A stretch of 38,637 nt of DNA from Actinomadura bangladeshensis (GCF_004348335.1 NZ_SMJW01000050.1:1-38637), one strand, 5' to 3'. Counted from the first letter of the stretch, positions 11,597 to 20,173 are shown. A program made the numbers and translations. Notes: generated by a model from the sequence alone, not told the origin.

Positions 11597-12637
11597 CTAG
11601 CCGGTGAAGGCGGCAGGGCCGTCCCCGTGCCTGCCGACTCCCCAGACACCGCCGGGCACGGCGGCGAGATCGTGCACTTCGGCACCGGCCGGCAGCGCGA
11701 CCGTCTCCCAACTGCCGTCGCGGTAGCGGCACGGCGTTTGCGACGGGTCCGCAGCCTCCGCCGGCGCGACCCAGGGAGTCCCGGACGCGTCCACGGTCAG
11801 GTCGGCGAGATCCGCGATCCCGGCCGGGGCCGCGATCAAGGTCCAAGCGGAGCCGTTCCAGTGCGCCAGGTGCTTCTGCGTGATGGCCCAGACGTTGTCC
11901 GAGGCGACCGGGACGACCTTGAGGAACCACTCGGTGCCCGTTCCCGGCGGCAGCGGGACGCTCTTCCAGGCCGCGCCGTCGAAGTGCGCCACAGCGGGAA
12001 GCGAACCCGTCCGCAGATCCTGCCGGAAACCGACCGCCCATGCGTCGGACGCGCTGAGCCCCTGGAGGTCTTCGACGTTGTCGATGCCGGGCACCGTGAC
12101 GGCCGTCCAGCCGTCACCCGTCCGCTTGAGCAGCCGCTGCCCGGGATCCAGGTCCCAATGGCTGATGAAGGTGCCCGCAGGACCGGTGGAGAGCATGCCG
12201 ATGGCGCCGTCCGGAATCGCGACCTTCTGGAACGCCGAGCCGTCGAAGCGCGCCACGTAGGTGCTCGGCCCCCCTCTGGTGCTCGGCCCGCCGGCGATCC
12301 AGGTCCCTCCCGCACCGGTGACGATCTGCCCGATCGCGCCCTGGCCCGTCCAGTCGTTGATCGGGTACTCCTTCCACGCCGACCCCACTCGGCGCCGTAC
12401 GACCGGGTTCCCGTCGCCGTACAGGACACAGAAGTCGGCCCACCGGACGCAGTACCGGCCCTGCACGCCGCCGACCCAGACACCACCCGCACCGTCGGCG
12501 GTGACGTCGAAGAGCTCAGCCCGAGGCCACAGGAAGAGCAGCGACACCGCCCGCAGCGCGGGACCGTCCGCGAGGGCGGGCACCGGCAGAGACACGACGC
12601 AGGCGACAGTGGCAACGGCCGCAATGACGCGCTTCAT
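11597..12637 (-). CDS. Secreted beta-propeller-like protein
   Basis: A 346-residue protein with a clear signal peptide (KRVIAAVATVACVVSLPVPALA). The mature part repeats short units such as VARFDGSAFQKVAIP, LKRTGDGWTAVTVP, VAHFDGAAWKSVPLP and LAHWNGSAWTLIAAP, each followed by a strand like DAWAVG or NVWAIT. This G-x-x-W plus W-A-V pattern is typical of secreted actinobacterial propellers of unknown role. No catalytic motif is visible. It is divergent from the CHAT gene across a 400-base gap. Confidence 0.75.
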   Translation of the reverse strand: MKRVIAAVATVACVVSLPVPALADGPALRAVSLLFLWPRAELFDVTADGAGGVWVGGVQGRYCVRWADFCVLYGDGNPVVRRRVGSAWKEYPINDWTGQGAIGQIVTGAGGTWIAGGPSTRGGPSTYVARFDGSAFQKVAIPDGAIGMLSTGPAGTFISHWDLDPGQRLLKRTGDGWTAVTVPGIDNVEDLQGLSASDAWAVGFRQDLRTGSLPAVAHFDGAAWKSVPLPPGTGTEWFLKVVPVASDNVWAITQKHLAHWNGSAWTLIAAPAGIADLADLTVDASGTPWVAPAEAADPSQTPCRYRDGSWETVALPAGAEVHDLAAVPGGVWGVGRHGDGPAAFTG

Positions 12638-13038
12638 GCGATCACTATCCAACGATTCCCAAAAAAACACCAGTGTCTACTGGCATGCTCGCCTCGCTCC
12701 ACCAGCCCCAAGACCCGCCGCGCCGACGGCGACTGGGAAGCACACCAGGTCCTCACGATGCGCGGAAGAACGGACTCCTGGAAAGCGACAGGGAGTTCGG
12801 TGTCAGTGTTCCGCCGCACATGTCCATGCCCTCGAAGTCGACCCTCGGCACGCCACCTGGCCATTCACGCCCCTTTACCCTTTGCCGCTTCGGCGGCGCG
12901 TCCCTCGCCGAACACATCAGCGCGCCCAGCCGTGTCGGCCCGCCCGGGGTGCGCCTCACAAGACCCGGAATGCTCAACGACCTGCCCGTTGCGTTTGAGA
13001 TACTGGACGACCCTTGGCTCAAGATTGGGTGATCTTTT
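12638..13038. other. Intergenic region between propeller and CHAT genes
   Basis: No convincing gene is seen in these 401 bases. They hold a short A tract (12661-12667), a small inverted repeat (CCAGT/ACTGG, 12670-12683) near the propeller start and, at the far end, GGGTGA six bases before the GTG of the CHAT gene. Promoters for both divergent genes should lie here but no strong boxes stand out. Confidence 0.5.
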
Positions 13039-15882
13039 GTGAGCAATGCCAGCAGTGACCCATTTCCAAGGCATGCTCGCCTCGCGCCTCTCCGGCGGCA
13101 GCAGGCAGTCTTGCTGGTCGCCATCCAGCTTTCCGGGTTCGCGGCGCCTTTTCGCACCGACCGCGACCGGACGGCAATGCGGCACGCACTTCTGTCAGCC
13201 GCCTCGGAAAGTCTCAGCGAAGCCGGTGTCGACTGGTCACGGTGCATGCGCGAGGATCGCGGAGACGCTCTGCTGATCCTCGTACCACCGGAGTTCTCCT
13301 GGGACGTCGTCCTGGTTGAAACGTTGCTCGACCTTCTACCCGGCAAACTCGCGGCCTACAACGAGGGCGCTGTTCCAGGCGCCAGGGTGCAGCCGCGCGC
13401 CGCCGTCCATGTGGGTCCTGTCCAGCGGCACGCGTACGGACTGGAGGGCGAGGCTGTTAGCCACGTGTTCAGGCTGTTGGAAGCGCCCGCTCTCCAGGTC
13501 CCGTACGCCCTGGGCAACGAGCTGGCGCTTGTGGTCTCGGACGCGTTCTACCAAGCCGAGCTCACGGAATGGGCCGAGCGTTACCCCGAAGCGGATGTCT
13601 TCTGGCCGATCCAGGTGGAGACCAGCGAGGCGCCGGCCAGAGCCTGGCTGTACCGGCCCTCACCAGCGGAAGACGCCGGGGGCGCCGCTGACCGGATCAC
13701 CGTGCTGGTGGCGGACGAACGGCCTGTGGTGCGCGCCGACATCGCCGACAAAGTCGCCACCGGCGGCTTCACTCTGCTGGTCGGCATGGAAAGTGGCTTG
13801 GAACAGGCACTCACGACCGCGAAGCAGCTCAGTCCCGATGTGATATTGGTCGGTGCAAGCCTGCTTCACACGGCTGGCGTCGTGGCCATGCGGCGGCTGA
13901 CCTCGCTGTATCGGGTGGTCTTGCTGACTCGGGACGCCGATCCCGACGTGCTGCGGACGGCGCTTCTCAGCGGCGTGCGCGGGTCGATCCGTGAGGATGC
14001 CTTCACGTCGGAGGCGCTCGCGAAGGCGATGCGAACCCAGGACGGCTGGCATCAGGAGGTGGACACGGGCTCAGGCGGCGCTGAGAAACTGGGAGCGGTG
14101 ATTGACGATGCCCTCTCAGGCGAAGCACAGGCGCCGTCGCCCAGTGGCGAGGTGTCCCAGAGCCTGATCGAGGAGATGACGAGGCAATGGGGCCGTCGCG
14201 AGCTCACAAGGCGCGAATCCCATGTTTTCGCGCGGATGCTCAGGGGGCGCACTGATGACGAGATAGCCGAAGAACTGTCCCTCAGTACGAGGACGGTGCG
14301 TAATCACGTCAGAAGGACTCTCGGCAAGCTTCACATTGACGCTCACCTTCGCCCACAGATGGCTGCGCCCGATGAGAGGGGTGCGGATCTGAGGCATTCG
14401 CCCGAAGACATCGACGAACTCCCGGTGTTGGCATCTCCCTCGATCTATGGTCCGGCCGGCCGGATCCTCTCCGCAGGATACCCGTCCCGCGTGCAGGTGG
14501 ACCAGAACCTGCATATCGTCGTACGAATCGTGGCGGACATGCCGAGGATCGGGCATGCGGTGCAGCTGCGTCCGTTCCCGATTCCCGAGGACGGCGCCCA
14601 AGTGCAGATCGTGTTGCAGCCCGACGAAGGGCTCTTGCCCTTGGAGAAATGCCAGTACGTTGTCAACGTCCCTGCGCAAGGTGATTCAGACCCCATAGCA
14701 GTGCCGTTTCATGTGGACAAGCCCGGCCTGCGTCGCATCCAGGTCATGGCTTGGGTGGGCGGAACGTTCGTCGGAGAGCTCGCGGTGGAGATCTCGGCCG
14801 AGACGGCTGCCGTGTCCGACCGGCACGTGGTACGCACGGCGGCGCTTTCCGACTTGCGTCCTGTTGATGGCGAAGTGACGCTTCAGGTTTCCCGGCCGAA
14901 CGGCACCCAGTACAGTTTCCAACTGCTTTCAGAGCACACCATCTACGAGCCTATCGTCCAAAGCGTGGCAGGTGACCCCCGGGACGCCATCGAGCGAACT
15001 TTCGGCGCCCTACAGGCCGTGGCCGCCGGCAAAGCGGGCCCGGCGAAGGAACTCAAACTGCGCGAGGCCGGAGCGAACCTCTGGAACCAGATGGTTCCCC
15101 AGGTAGTGAAGGAGCAGTTCTGGGAACTGCATTCACGGATCACTTCGTTCAGTATCGCCACCGACTATGACATCGTTCCGTGGGAACTGGTGCGCCCTGT
15201 ACGGCCCAGCGACGACGGCGGGTTCCTCGTCGAGCGATTTCCTGTCACGCGGCGGGTCCTCAATCAGGAGCGGGCTGCCGGGATCTCGCTCGAGCCTGCC
15301 GCATTCGTGGTCCCTGATCCGACGCTCCCCGACATGCCCGGGGAGATAGAAGAACTCGATCGCCTGTTCCGCACGGTCGGCGGAGGGACTCCCGGTCACA
15401 TCTTCCAGGATGTCGTGGAGTTGGTGGAGTGGATCAATTCCGGAGAGGCGGGCCTGCTGCACTTCGCGTGCCATAACCACTTCCAACAGGAGGCCGGCGG
15501 ATCGTCGATCACCATGCGGGATGACACCTTCGAGCCGATGATGCTGAGCACCGCCGTCGGCGCTCGCGCGCTTTCCGTCAGAACCCCACTGGTCTTCCTG
15601 AACGCCTGCCGCAGTGCGGGCGCCACATTCGAGTACACGCAGCTGATGAGTTGGGCCGCCCAGTTCATGAAGGCGGGCGCCGGAGCGTTCATCGGCACGC
15701 TCTGGGAAGTGCCCAGCAAGCAGGCTCGGTACTTCGCCGAAGCGTTCTACGACGCATTCCTGAAGCAACGGCTGTCGTTGGGAGACGCGTCCAAGGAGGC
15801 CAGGAACGCGATCAAGGACCCGGGCGACCCGACCTGGCTCGCATACACGGTGTACGGAAATCCCTTCGCAATGGCGGGCTGA
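13039..15882 (+). CDS. CHAT-domain protease with cyclase-like, receiver-like and LuxR HTH domains
   Basis: A 947-residue multidomain protein. Residues about 10-205 resemble actinobacterial nucleotide-cyclase-like domains (SGFAAPFRTDRDR, REDRGDALLILVPPE). The usual metal Asp before SGF is Gln and the GDG motif is GDA. Residues 220-335 resemble a response receiver, but the phospho-acceptor Asp is Gly272 (VILVGAS). A LuxR-type helix-turn-helix lies at 389-435 (LTRRESHVFARML, TVRNHVRRTLGKL). After a beta-rich region (about 455-615) comes a CHAT caspase-like domain (about 690-947) with His812 in LLHFACHNH and Cys857 in FLNACRSAG, so the protease dyad is intact. The start is GTG with GGGTGA upstream. 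Next in the operon are a small protein and a membrane protein. A role as sensor-protease of a conflict system is inferred. Confidence 0.87.
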   Translation: MSNASSDPFPRHARLAPLRRQQAVLLVAIQLSGFAAPFRTDRDRTAMRHALLSAASESLSEAGVDWSRCMREDRGDALLILVPPEFSWDVVLVETLLDLLPGKLAAYNEGAVPGARVQPRAAVHVGPVQRHAYGLEGEAVSHVFRLLEAPALQVPYALGNELALVVSDAFYQAELTEWAERYPEADVFWPIQVETSEAPARAWLYRPSPAEDAGGAADRITVLVADERPVVRADIADKVATGGFTLLVGMESGLEQALTTAKQLSPDVILVGASLLHTAGVVAMRRLTSLYRVVLLTRDADPDVLRTALLSGVRGSIREDAFTSEALAKAMRTQDGWHQEVDTGSGGAEKLGAVIDDALSGEAQAPSPSGEVSQSLIEEMTRQWGRRELTRRESHVFARMLRGRTDDEIAEELSLSTRTVRNHVRRTLGKLHIDAHLRPQMAAPDERGADLRHSPEDIDELPVLASPSIYGPAGRILSAGYPSRVQVDQNLHIVVRIVADMPRIGHAVQLRPFPIPEDGAQVQIVLQPDEGLLPLEKCQYVVNVPAQGDSDPIAVPFHVDKPGLRRIQVMAWVGGTFVGELAVEISAETAAVSDRHVVRTAALSDLRPVDGEVTLQVSRPNGTQYSFQLLSEHTIYEPIVQSVAGDPRDAIERTFGALQAVAAGKAGPAKELKLREAGANLWNQMVPQVVKEQFWELHSRITSFSIATDYDIVPWELVRPVRPSDDGGFLVERFPVTRRVLNQERAAGISLEPAAFVVPDPTLPDMPGEIEELDRLFRTVGGGTPGHIFQDVVELVEWINSGEAGLLHFACHNHFQQEAGGSSITMRDDTFEPMMLSTAVGARALSVRTPLVFLNACRSAGATFEYTQLMSWAAQFMKAGAGAFIGTLWEVPSKQARYFAEAFYDAFLKQRLSLGDASKEARNAIKDPGDPTWLAYTVYGNPFAMAG

Positions 15883-15937
15883 CGCCGCCCGGTGGAACCT
15901 GGACGGCCCGGCCGCGCATCCCGGCATACTCATCCCC

Positions 15938-16132
15938 ATGAGCGATGAGCCGTCGCCCGCCATCGGCGATATCCGTATCAGCCCATCCGGTGAGGTCGAG
16001 CATTACGACGGAACGACGTGGAAGCCGCTGCGGCGGCTCCCCGAGGAGGGGCCGGTCGTGTTCCGCGGCACCATCTCGCCGACGCCGGACGCGGAAGGAG
16101 ACACCGACAGTCCTTCTCAGGAGGACACGTGA
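15938..16132 (+). CDS. 64-residue protein of the CHAT operon
   Basis: A small acidic protein whose core (IGDIRISPSGEVEHYDGTTWKPLRRLPE, given in part) has a compact beta pattern with a DGTTW turn, followed by GPVVFRG and an acidic tail. It resembles, from memory, the CATRA-associated small proteins described beside CHAT genes in predicted actinobacterial conflict systems. It starts 55 bases after the CHAT stop, and its stop overlaps the next start as GTGA. It may be an adaptor or regulator of its neighbours; this is inference. Confidence 0.75.
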   Translation: MSDEPSPAIGDIRISPSGEVEHYDGTTWKPLRRLPEEGPVVFRGTISPTPDAEGDTDSPSQEDT

Positions 16133-16836
16133 CCGTCCCTGCCGAGAATGCGGTGCCGGAGAGCGGGACGACCGTCGCTCCAGGAGAGGCCGTCGCCGAC
16201 ATGCGTGCGACCGCGAAATGGACGATTGCCGCTGTCGCGGCTGTGGGTGCGCTGTTGCTCGGTGGGGCACCGCTGACAGCCGTCGGGAAGGTGAACGACG
16301 GCGGTGACGCTCTCGCGGCCTTCGCGGGACTGGCCCTTGCACTCGCCGGCGTGGGATGGGCGATCTGGCAGACGGGTGAGGTGCTGACGCCGCGTTTCAC
16401 GACCATCGCCGACCTGGACCGACCCGACATGAGCGGTCTCCGCGGAATCATCGCCCAGGATGAGGTCGCGTTCTACGGCCCATTCGGCCAAAGTCCCGAA
16501 GATCTCCGCGCTGCGTGCCGTCTGTACGAGACGACCTGGGCCAAACTCGCCGTCGAGCGGGCCAAGGCAGAAGATGAGGCCGAAGTCCGGGTTCTGGAGC
16601 AGGCGCTCGATGACGCCCGTGCCAACGCCGCCCTCGCACGGCGTCTGGAAGGCCGACTCGTCGATCTCGTCCACGCCTGGGAAGTCCGGGCGGCGCTGCG
16701 TCGCGCACGCGTGCACACACTTGTCGCCATGTTCTTGGTCGCCATCGGCGCAGTGCTGTTCCTTACGGCCACGATCGACGACGCGCCGCGTGCCCCGGCC
16801 AGGCCGCTACCCAGTCCCACGAGCAGCGGGGCCTGA
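16129..16836 (+). CDS. Three-helix membrane protein of the CHAT operon
   Basis: A 235-residue protein with two close hydrophobic helices (KWTIAAVAAVGALLLGG, about 31-48, and AFAGLALALAGVGWAIW, about 62-80). A cytoplasmic-type region with a long charged helix follows (AVERAKAEDEAEVRVLEQAL, about 135-190), then a third helix (HTLVAMFLVAIGAVLFLTA, about 195-215) and a Pro-rich tail. The layout of paired helices, helical body and terminal helix recalls the CHAT-associated transmembrane (CATRA) proteins proposed as membrane effectors. GTG start with AGGAGG five bases upstream and a GTGA overlap with the small gene show tight coupling. Confidence 0.78.
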   Translation: MTVPAENAVPESGTTVAPGEAVADMRATAKWTIAAVAAVGALLLGGAPLTAVGKVNDGGDALAAFAGLALALAGVGWAIWQTGEVLTPRFTTIADLDRPDMSGLRGIIAQDEVAFYGPFGQSPEDLRAACRLYETTWAKLAVERAKAEDEAEVRVLEQALDDARANAALARRLEGRLVDLVHAWEVRAALRRARVHTLVAMFLVAIGAVLFLTATIDDAPRAPARPLPSPTSSGA

Positions 16837-16979
16837 TCAATCTACGGAGGCCCTCGGCAGGGGAAACGAATCACTGCTTTTCGACGCCGGCAAGGGGCGA
16901 GCGGCGCCCCCGTCGGGTCACCGGTTCCCTGAGAAGAGAGGGCTCTGCGTCGGCCGGGAGGTTCGCGGCAGGAGGCGTC

Positions 16980-17120
16980 CGGCTAGGACGCGGACGTCGG
17001 AGAGCAGGCCGGCCGGGGGCTGGTCCAGGTCGAGGGTGTGCTGGTGGATGGTGATGCCGGTGTGCCGGACGCGGTGGGCGGCGTGTGTGGCGTTGCCTCT
17101 GGCGCAGACCAGGTGGCCGT
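16980..17120 (-). pseudogene. Gene relic, shared with a relic near 36.6 kb
   Basis: The minus strand encodes, with strongly GC-biased third positions, NATHAAHRVRHTGITIHQHT followed by LDLDQPPAGLLSDVRVLAGRL, with no start codon. A related piece at 36540-36720 encodes NISHAAQRVRLTGIAIHPHT then LDLGQPPA. The family is not recognised; both copies look truncated. Confidence 0.5.
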
Positions 17121-17134
17121 CTGGGAGTCTCGAC

Positions 17135-17284
17135 GGCGGGAAATTCGCCGTGGCGCCGGCGGATCTGGTCGGCCTCCCGCAGCCGCCCGCGCATGACCAG
17201 GGACGTCTCCTCGGTGGTGCGATACCCCTGAAGAAGCCCTTGGCGGAGGGCCCGGTCGGCCTGCCGCTCGAAAAGGCGGGCGAG
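17135..17284 (-). pseudogene. Fragment resembling McrC of McrBC restriction systems
   Basis: The minus-strand frame reads RLFERQADRALRQGLLQGYR then TTEETSLVMRGRLREADQIR and RRHG. It resembles, from memory, the central part of actinobacterial McrC-like proteins (LxQGxxxGY...VRGRxRxADQxRRR). Only about 50 codons remain, joined out of frame to the next relic and ended by the ccdA-like gene. It is a non-functional leftover of a restriction gene, with the family call tentative. Confidence 0.4.
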
Positions 17285-18136
17285 TCACATCGCGTTGTCG
17301 GTTACCGAGGGAGAAGCGGACTGCTTCCTGCGTCTGCGGCTGCGGAGCGCCATCGCCAGGACGACCGCGAGGGCGAAGGCGCCGGCGATCCAGCGGACGC
17401 CGAGGGCGTCGAGCCATGTGGTGACCTGCCCCTGAATGTCGGTGACGGTACCGACGATCGGGTCGTCGGCGGAGGCTCCGGCGTTGAGGCGCAACTCGTA
17501 CCAGCCGTAGTAGCCGACATAGACGCCTGCCAGGAGCAGGAACACCCCGCTGGCTCGCGAGACATGGGGGAGGACCGCTCGGGTCCTTCGGACGGCGGCG
17601 TCCTGGGCAAGGGCGACGAGGAGGGCCAGCAGTCCGATGACCAGACCCATTCCGACACCGTACGCGACGAACGCGGCCAGCCCGTCCAGCAGATCGCCGC
17701 TCCCGGAGACCAGCCCGGTGACGGCGAGGAACGGCGCGATGGTGCACGACAGGGAGGCGACCGCATAGGAAGCGCCGTATCCGTAGAGGGCGACGAACGA
17801 GCCGGTCGGCCCCCCGACGTTCAGGCGCGGAAGCCGCAGCAGCAGTTCCCGCCCGGACGCCAGCCAGGCGCCGAGCACGATCAGGAGCCCGCCGGTCACG
17901 ACGGTGACCCACGGCAGGTGCCGCTGGAGCGGAGCGGTAGCGAGGCTGATCACCAGTCCGAAGATCCCGAAGACGGTGACGAAGCCCAACGTCATGGCCG
18001 CCGTCAACTGCAATGCCCGCGCCGCACCACCGGGCCCGGAAACCAGCAGGGCCAGGAACGAAGGCAACATCGCGAAGCCGCACGGATTGAACGCCGCGAC
18101 CAACCCGGCGGCCAACGCGAGTGCGAGGTCGTCCAT
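17285..18136 (-). CDS. ccdA: CcdA/DsbD-type cytochrome c biogenesis membrane protein
   Basis: A 283-residue integral membrane protein with six or seven hydrophobic helices. Helix 1 has the conserved FNPCGFAMLP motif (Cys19) and a later helix has the second conserved cysteine in SLSCTIAPFL (about residue 130). This cysteine pair carries reducing power from cytoplasmic thioredoxin across the membrane. A basic tail (RSRRRRK) ends the protein. Its ATG directly follows the stop of the TlpA-like lipoprotein gene, so the two form an operon and probably a transmembrane thiol relay. Confidence 0.9.
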   Translation of the reverse strand: MDDLALALAAGLVAAFNPCGFAMLPSFLALLVSGPGGAARALQLTAAMTLGFVTVFGIFGLVISLATAPLQRHLPWVTVVTGGLLIVLGAWLASGRELLLRLPRLNVGGPTGSFVALYGYGASYAVASLSCTIAPFLAVTGLVSGSGDLLDGLAAFVAYGVGMGLVIGLLALLVALAQDAAVRRTRAVLPHVSRASGVFLLLAGVYVGYYGWYELRLNAGASADDPIVGTVTDIQGQVTTWLDALGVRWIAGAFALAVVLAMALRSRRRRKQSASPSVTDNAM

Positions 18137-18694
18137 TTACAGGGCGTGCTCATCGATGAGGGAGGACAGTGTGGCCTCATCCAATGGACCCACTGCCGGG
18201 TGGCTGCCACCCTCGGGGTTCACGAACAGATAAGAGGACTGCGAGGTGACCTTGAAGTGCTTGTAGAGGGCGCCGGTCCGATCGTCCAGGTGGACGATCC
18301 CGGACGTGCCGGTGCGCGAAACGAACCTCGCCATCGCCGCTTTGTCCTTGTCGAGCCCGGCGACGCCCACGAAGGCGACCTTGTCGCCGTACTTCCGAGC
18401 GGCCTTGGCGACCGCGGGCCCCTCGGCCTGGCATTTGGGGCACCACGGCGCCCAGAACCAGAGCACTACCGGCCTGCCTGCCAAGCTCTCGCCGTCGAAC
18501 GCCGTTCCATCGAGCTTGGCTCCCCGGAACCTCAGCAACGCGGGTGCCTTCTTGACGGGTGCCTTGCTCGGCGCCGCGCTCGTCGGTGCTGGAACCGTCG
18601 CCGAGGACGCGGCGATGCCCGGCTCAGCGGCCCCGCCACCGCATGCGGTCAGCACGACTGCCAGCGTGGAGAGGGACAGACTGAACATCTTCAT
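18137..18694 (-). CDS. TlpA/ResA-like thioredoxin-fold lipoprotein
   Basis: A 185-residue lipoprotein. The signal ends at VVLTAC, giving a lipid anchor on the outer face. A low-complexity Ala/Pro/Ser linker leads to a thioredoxin-like domain with the active site FWAPWCPKC (CPKC) and the cis-Pro region near SSYLFVNPEG. TlpA-like proteins reduce disulfides outside the membrane, for example in apocytochrome c. The immediately following CcdA-type gene would supply electrons. The start ATG could also be the one two codons further (MFSLSL). Confidence 0.9.
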   Translation of the reverse strand: MKMFSLSLSTLAVVLTACGGGAAEPGIAASSATVPAPTSAAPSKAPVKKAPALLRFRGAKLDGTAFDGESLAGRPVVLWFWAPWCPKCQAEGPAVAKAARKYGDKVAFVGVAGLDKDKAAMARFVSRTGTSGIVHLDDRTGALYKHFKVTSQSSYLFVNPEGGSHPAVGPLDEATLSSLIDEHAL

Positions 18695-18839
18695 GCCGTC
18701 ACGGTAGATCTGCTCTGTCCACGTCGACCCTTACAAGTCGATGACGTCACCGCCCGGTCGTCCCGCCGGCCCTTGGCGCCGAGCGCGTAGCCGAGCAGGA
18801 GGGCCCGCCGCCCCATGCTCGGTGAGCCCGATGTCCGTC

Positions 18840-19099
18840 ATGCCATAGGTGGAGCGATCGCGTCTCGCAGCGACGCCAGGCCGTACCGCTGTTCGACTTC
18901 CACGTCCTCCCCGTAGTGGTACTCCTCCAGCAGCGAAAGCTCTTCATGCACCGGCTTGTCCCGCTCACGGCCGCCGCAGCCATGCCGCGTCATGGACGAA
19001 CAGTTCCTTCGTGAGTTCGTCGCTCGGCTCCGGCAGTGCCAGCTCGCGCCGGGCGGTGATCGCGGCGATTAGTCCGTGTGCCAGGGTCCGCTGTTCGGC
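18840..19099 (-). pseudogene. Frameshifted relic of an unrecognised gene
   Basis: Directly after the stop of the ThiL-like gene and in the same frame, the minus strand encodes ARRELALPEPSDELTKELFV then HDAAWLRRP and a stop. A shift of frame at a GC run continues with ERDKPVHEELSLLEEYHYGE and DVEVEQRYGLASLRDA to a stop at about 18840. Both parts use GC-rich third positions, so this looks like one gene broken by a frameshift and lacking its own start. I do not recognise the family. The stretch from 18695 to 18840 shows nothing else. Confidence 0.45.
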
Positions 19100-20173
19100 T
19101 CAGGTGGCGTGACGCCAGGGGACCCCGGGAAGCTCTTCCTCTCGGCCGTCCGCGCGCCTCAGCCGTACTTCGCGTTCCTCGGTGGCGTAGCCGATGTCGA
19201 AGAACTGAAGACCGGCGTCCGCGAAGATCTTGGAGAGTTGCGGCGCTGCGTCTTCTCCGACGGTGAAGACCAGTTGGAAATCCACCGAGTCGCCCAGGAG
19301 GACCGAGGTCAGATCACCATCGGTCAGCCGTGCGACCTCGGCCACGATGTCGGCGACGGGGAGTGCGCTCTCCTCGACCACGAAGCCGACGCCACTGGCG
19401 GCCGCCAGCGACTGAACGCCGGCCTTCAGGCCGTCCGAGGTGTCCTGGCAACTCGTGACCACACCGCTCGTGCTCAGGCAGCGCCCTTCCCGTACGAGCG
19501 CCTGCGGGCGCCGCCAAGCGGATATCAGCGCTTCCTCCTCGCCCGGCGGAAGTTTCGTCGTGCCGGGGCCGAGACCGCCGAAGTAGCGCTGGGCGGATGC
19601 CGCTACCCCCGTCGGCCCGGTGACGCAGAGGCGATCTCCCGCGCGGGCACCGGTCCGCAGCAGGGATCCACCTCGCTCGACGATGCCCACGGCGGACGCG
19701 GACAGGATGATCCTCTCCGCGCTGCCGATATCGCCTCCGACGTTCGGCGCGCCCACCTGCCGGCAGGCATCGCGGATCCCTTCCATGAGGGCCGTGAAGT
19801 CATCGTCCGGCAGTGACCGCGGATAACGAACGACCGTCAGGAGCGCGATCGGAAGCGCGCCCATGGCGGCGATATCGCTGAGATTGGCCATCGCCAGGTA
19901 GTAGCCGATGTCGTAGTTCGACAGGTAACCGAGTTCGTACAGTTGGAACTTCGGTCCGCGGACGTAGTCCGATCCGACGACGATCTCCATGGGGCCGTCG
20001 AGTGCGAAGACCGCGCAGTCGTCCTGGGCGTCGGCACCCGCGACGAGTTCGGCCTGGACTCCGTTTTCAAGCCGCTGCGACCATCCTGACTGCCCGCCGA
20101 ACATGGGCGCGATGATGTCGGCCAGCCGCGTCGGCTCGTCGGAGGCTGTACCGACGCTCTGCATGGAACCCAT
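19100..20173 (-). CDS. ThiL-like AIR-synthase-fold kinase
   Basis: A 357-residue protein of the AIR synthase/ThiL/SelD fold. ThiL-like landmarks are present: DAQDDCAVF for the metal site, NLSDIAAMGALP, VGGDIG, TGARAGDRLCVTG, CQDTSDGLKAGVQSLA and LGDSVDFQLVFT. The usual GIGDD becomes AQDD, so its substrate may differ from thiamine phosphate. The SelD catalytic Cys/Sec segment is absent. The ATG follows GAGG after five bases. The gene starts 32 bases after a HIT-protein gene and is likely co-transcribed. A decayed second copy lies at 23957-24310. Confidence 0.8.
   Translation of the reverse strand: MGSMQSVGTASDEPTRLADIIAPMFGGQSGWSQRLENGVQAELVAGADAQDDCAVFALDGPMEIVVGSDYVRGPKFQLYELGYLSNYDIGYYLAMANLSDIAAMGALPIALLTVVRYPRSLPDDDFTALMEGIRDACRQVGAPNVGGDIGSAERIILSASAVGIVERGGSLLRTGARAGDRLCVTGPTGVAASAQRYFGGLGPGTTKLPPGEEEALISAWRRPQALVREGRCLSTSGVVTSCQDTSDGLKAGVQSLAAASGVGFVVEESALPVADIVAEVARLTDGDLTSVLLGDSVDFQLVFTVGEDAAPQLSKIFADAGLQFFDIGYATEEREVRLRRADGREEELPGVPWRHAT

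Noticed and set aside
12682..13085. A 16-base direct repeat (GGCATGCTCGCCTCGC) at 12682 and 13070
   Set aside because: A single short repeat in GC-rich DNA, one copy inside the CHAT coding region, with no element between. Chance cannot be excluded.
12753..13346. Minus-strand frame across the CHAT start
   Set aside because: It is antisense to the CHAT gene, Ser/Arg-rich and has no ribosome site or motif.
16460..18790. Plus-strand frame of 776 codons
   Set aside because: Its start lies inside the membrane gene of the CHAT operon in another frame and the rest is antisense to the ccdA and tlpA-like genes.
19100..20173. Reading the ThiL-like gene as selenide, water dikinase (SelD)
   Set aside because: The SelD N-terminal Cys/Sec-Lys segment is missing, while the NLSDIAAMGA and SDGL motifs fit the ThiL branch.
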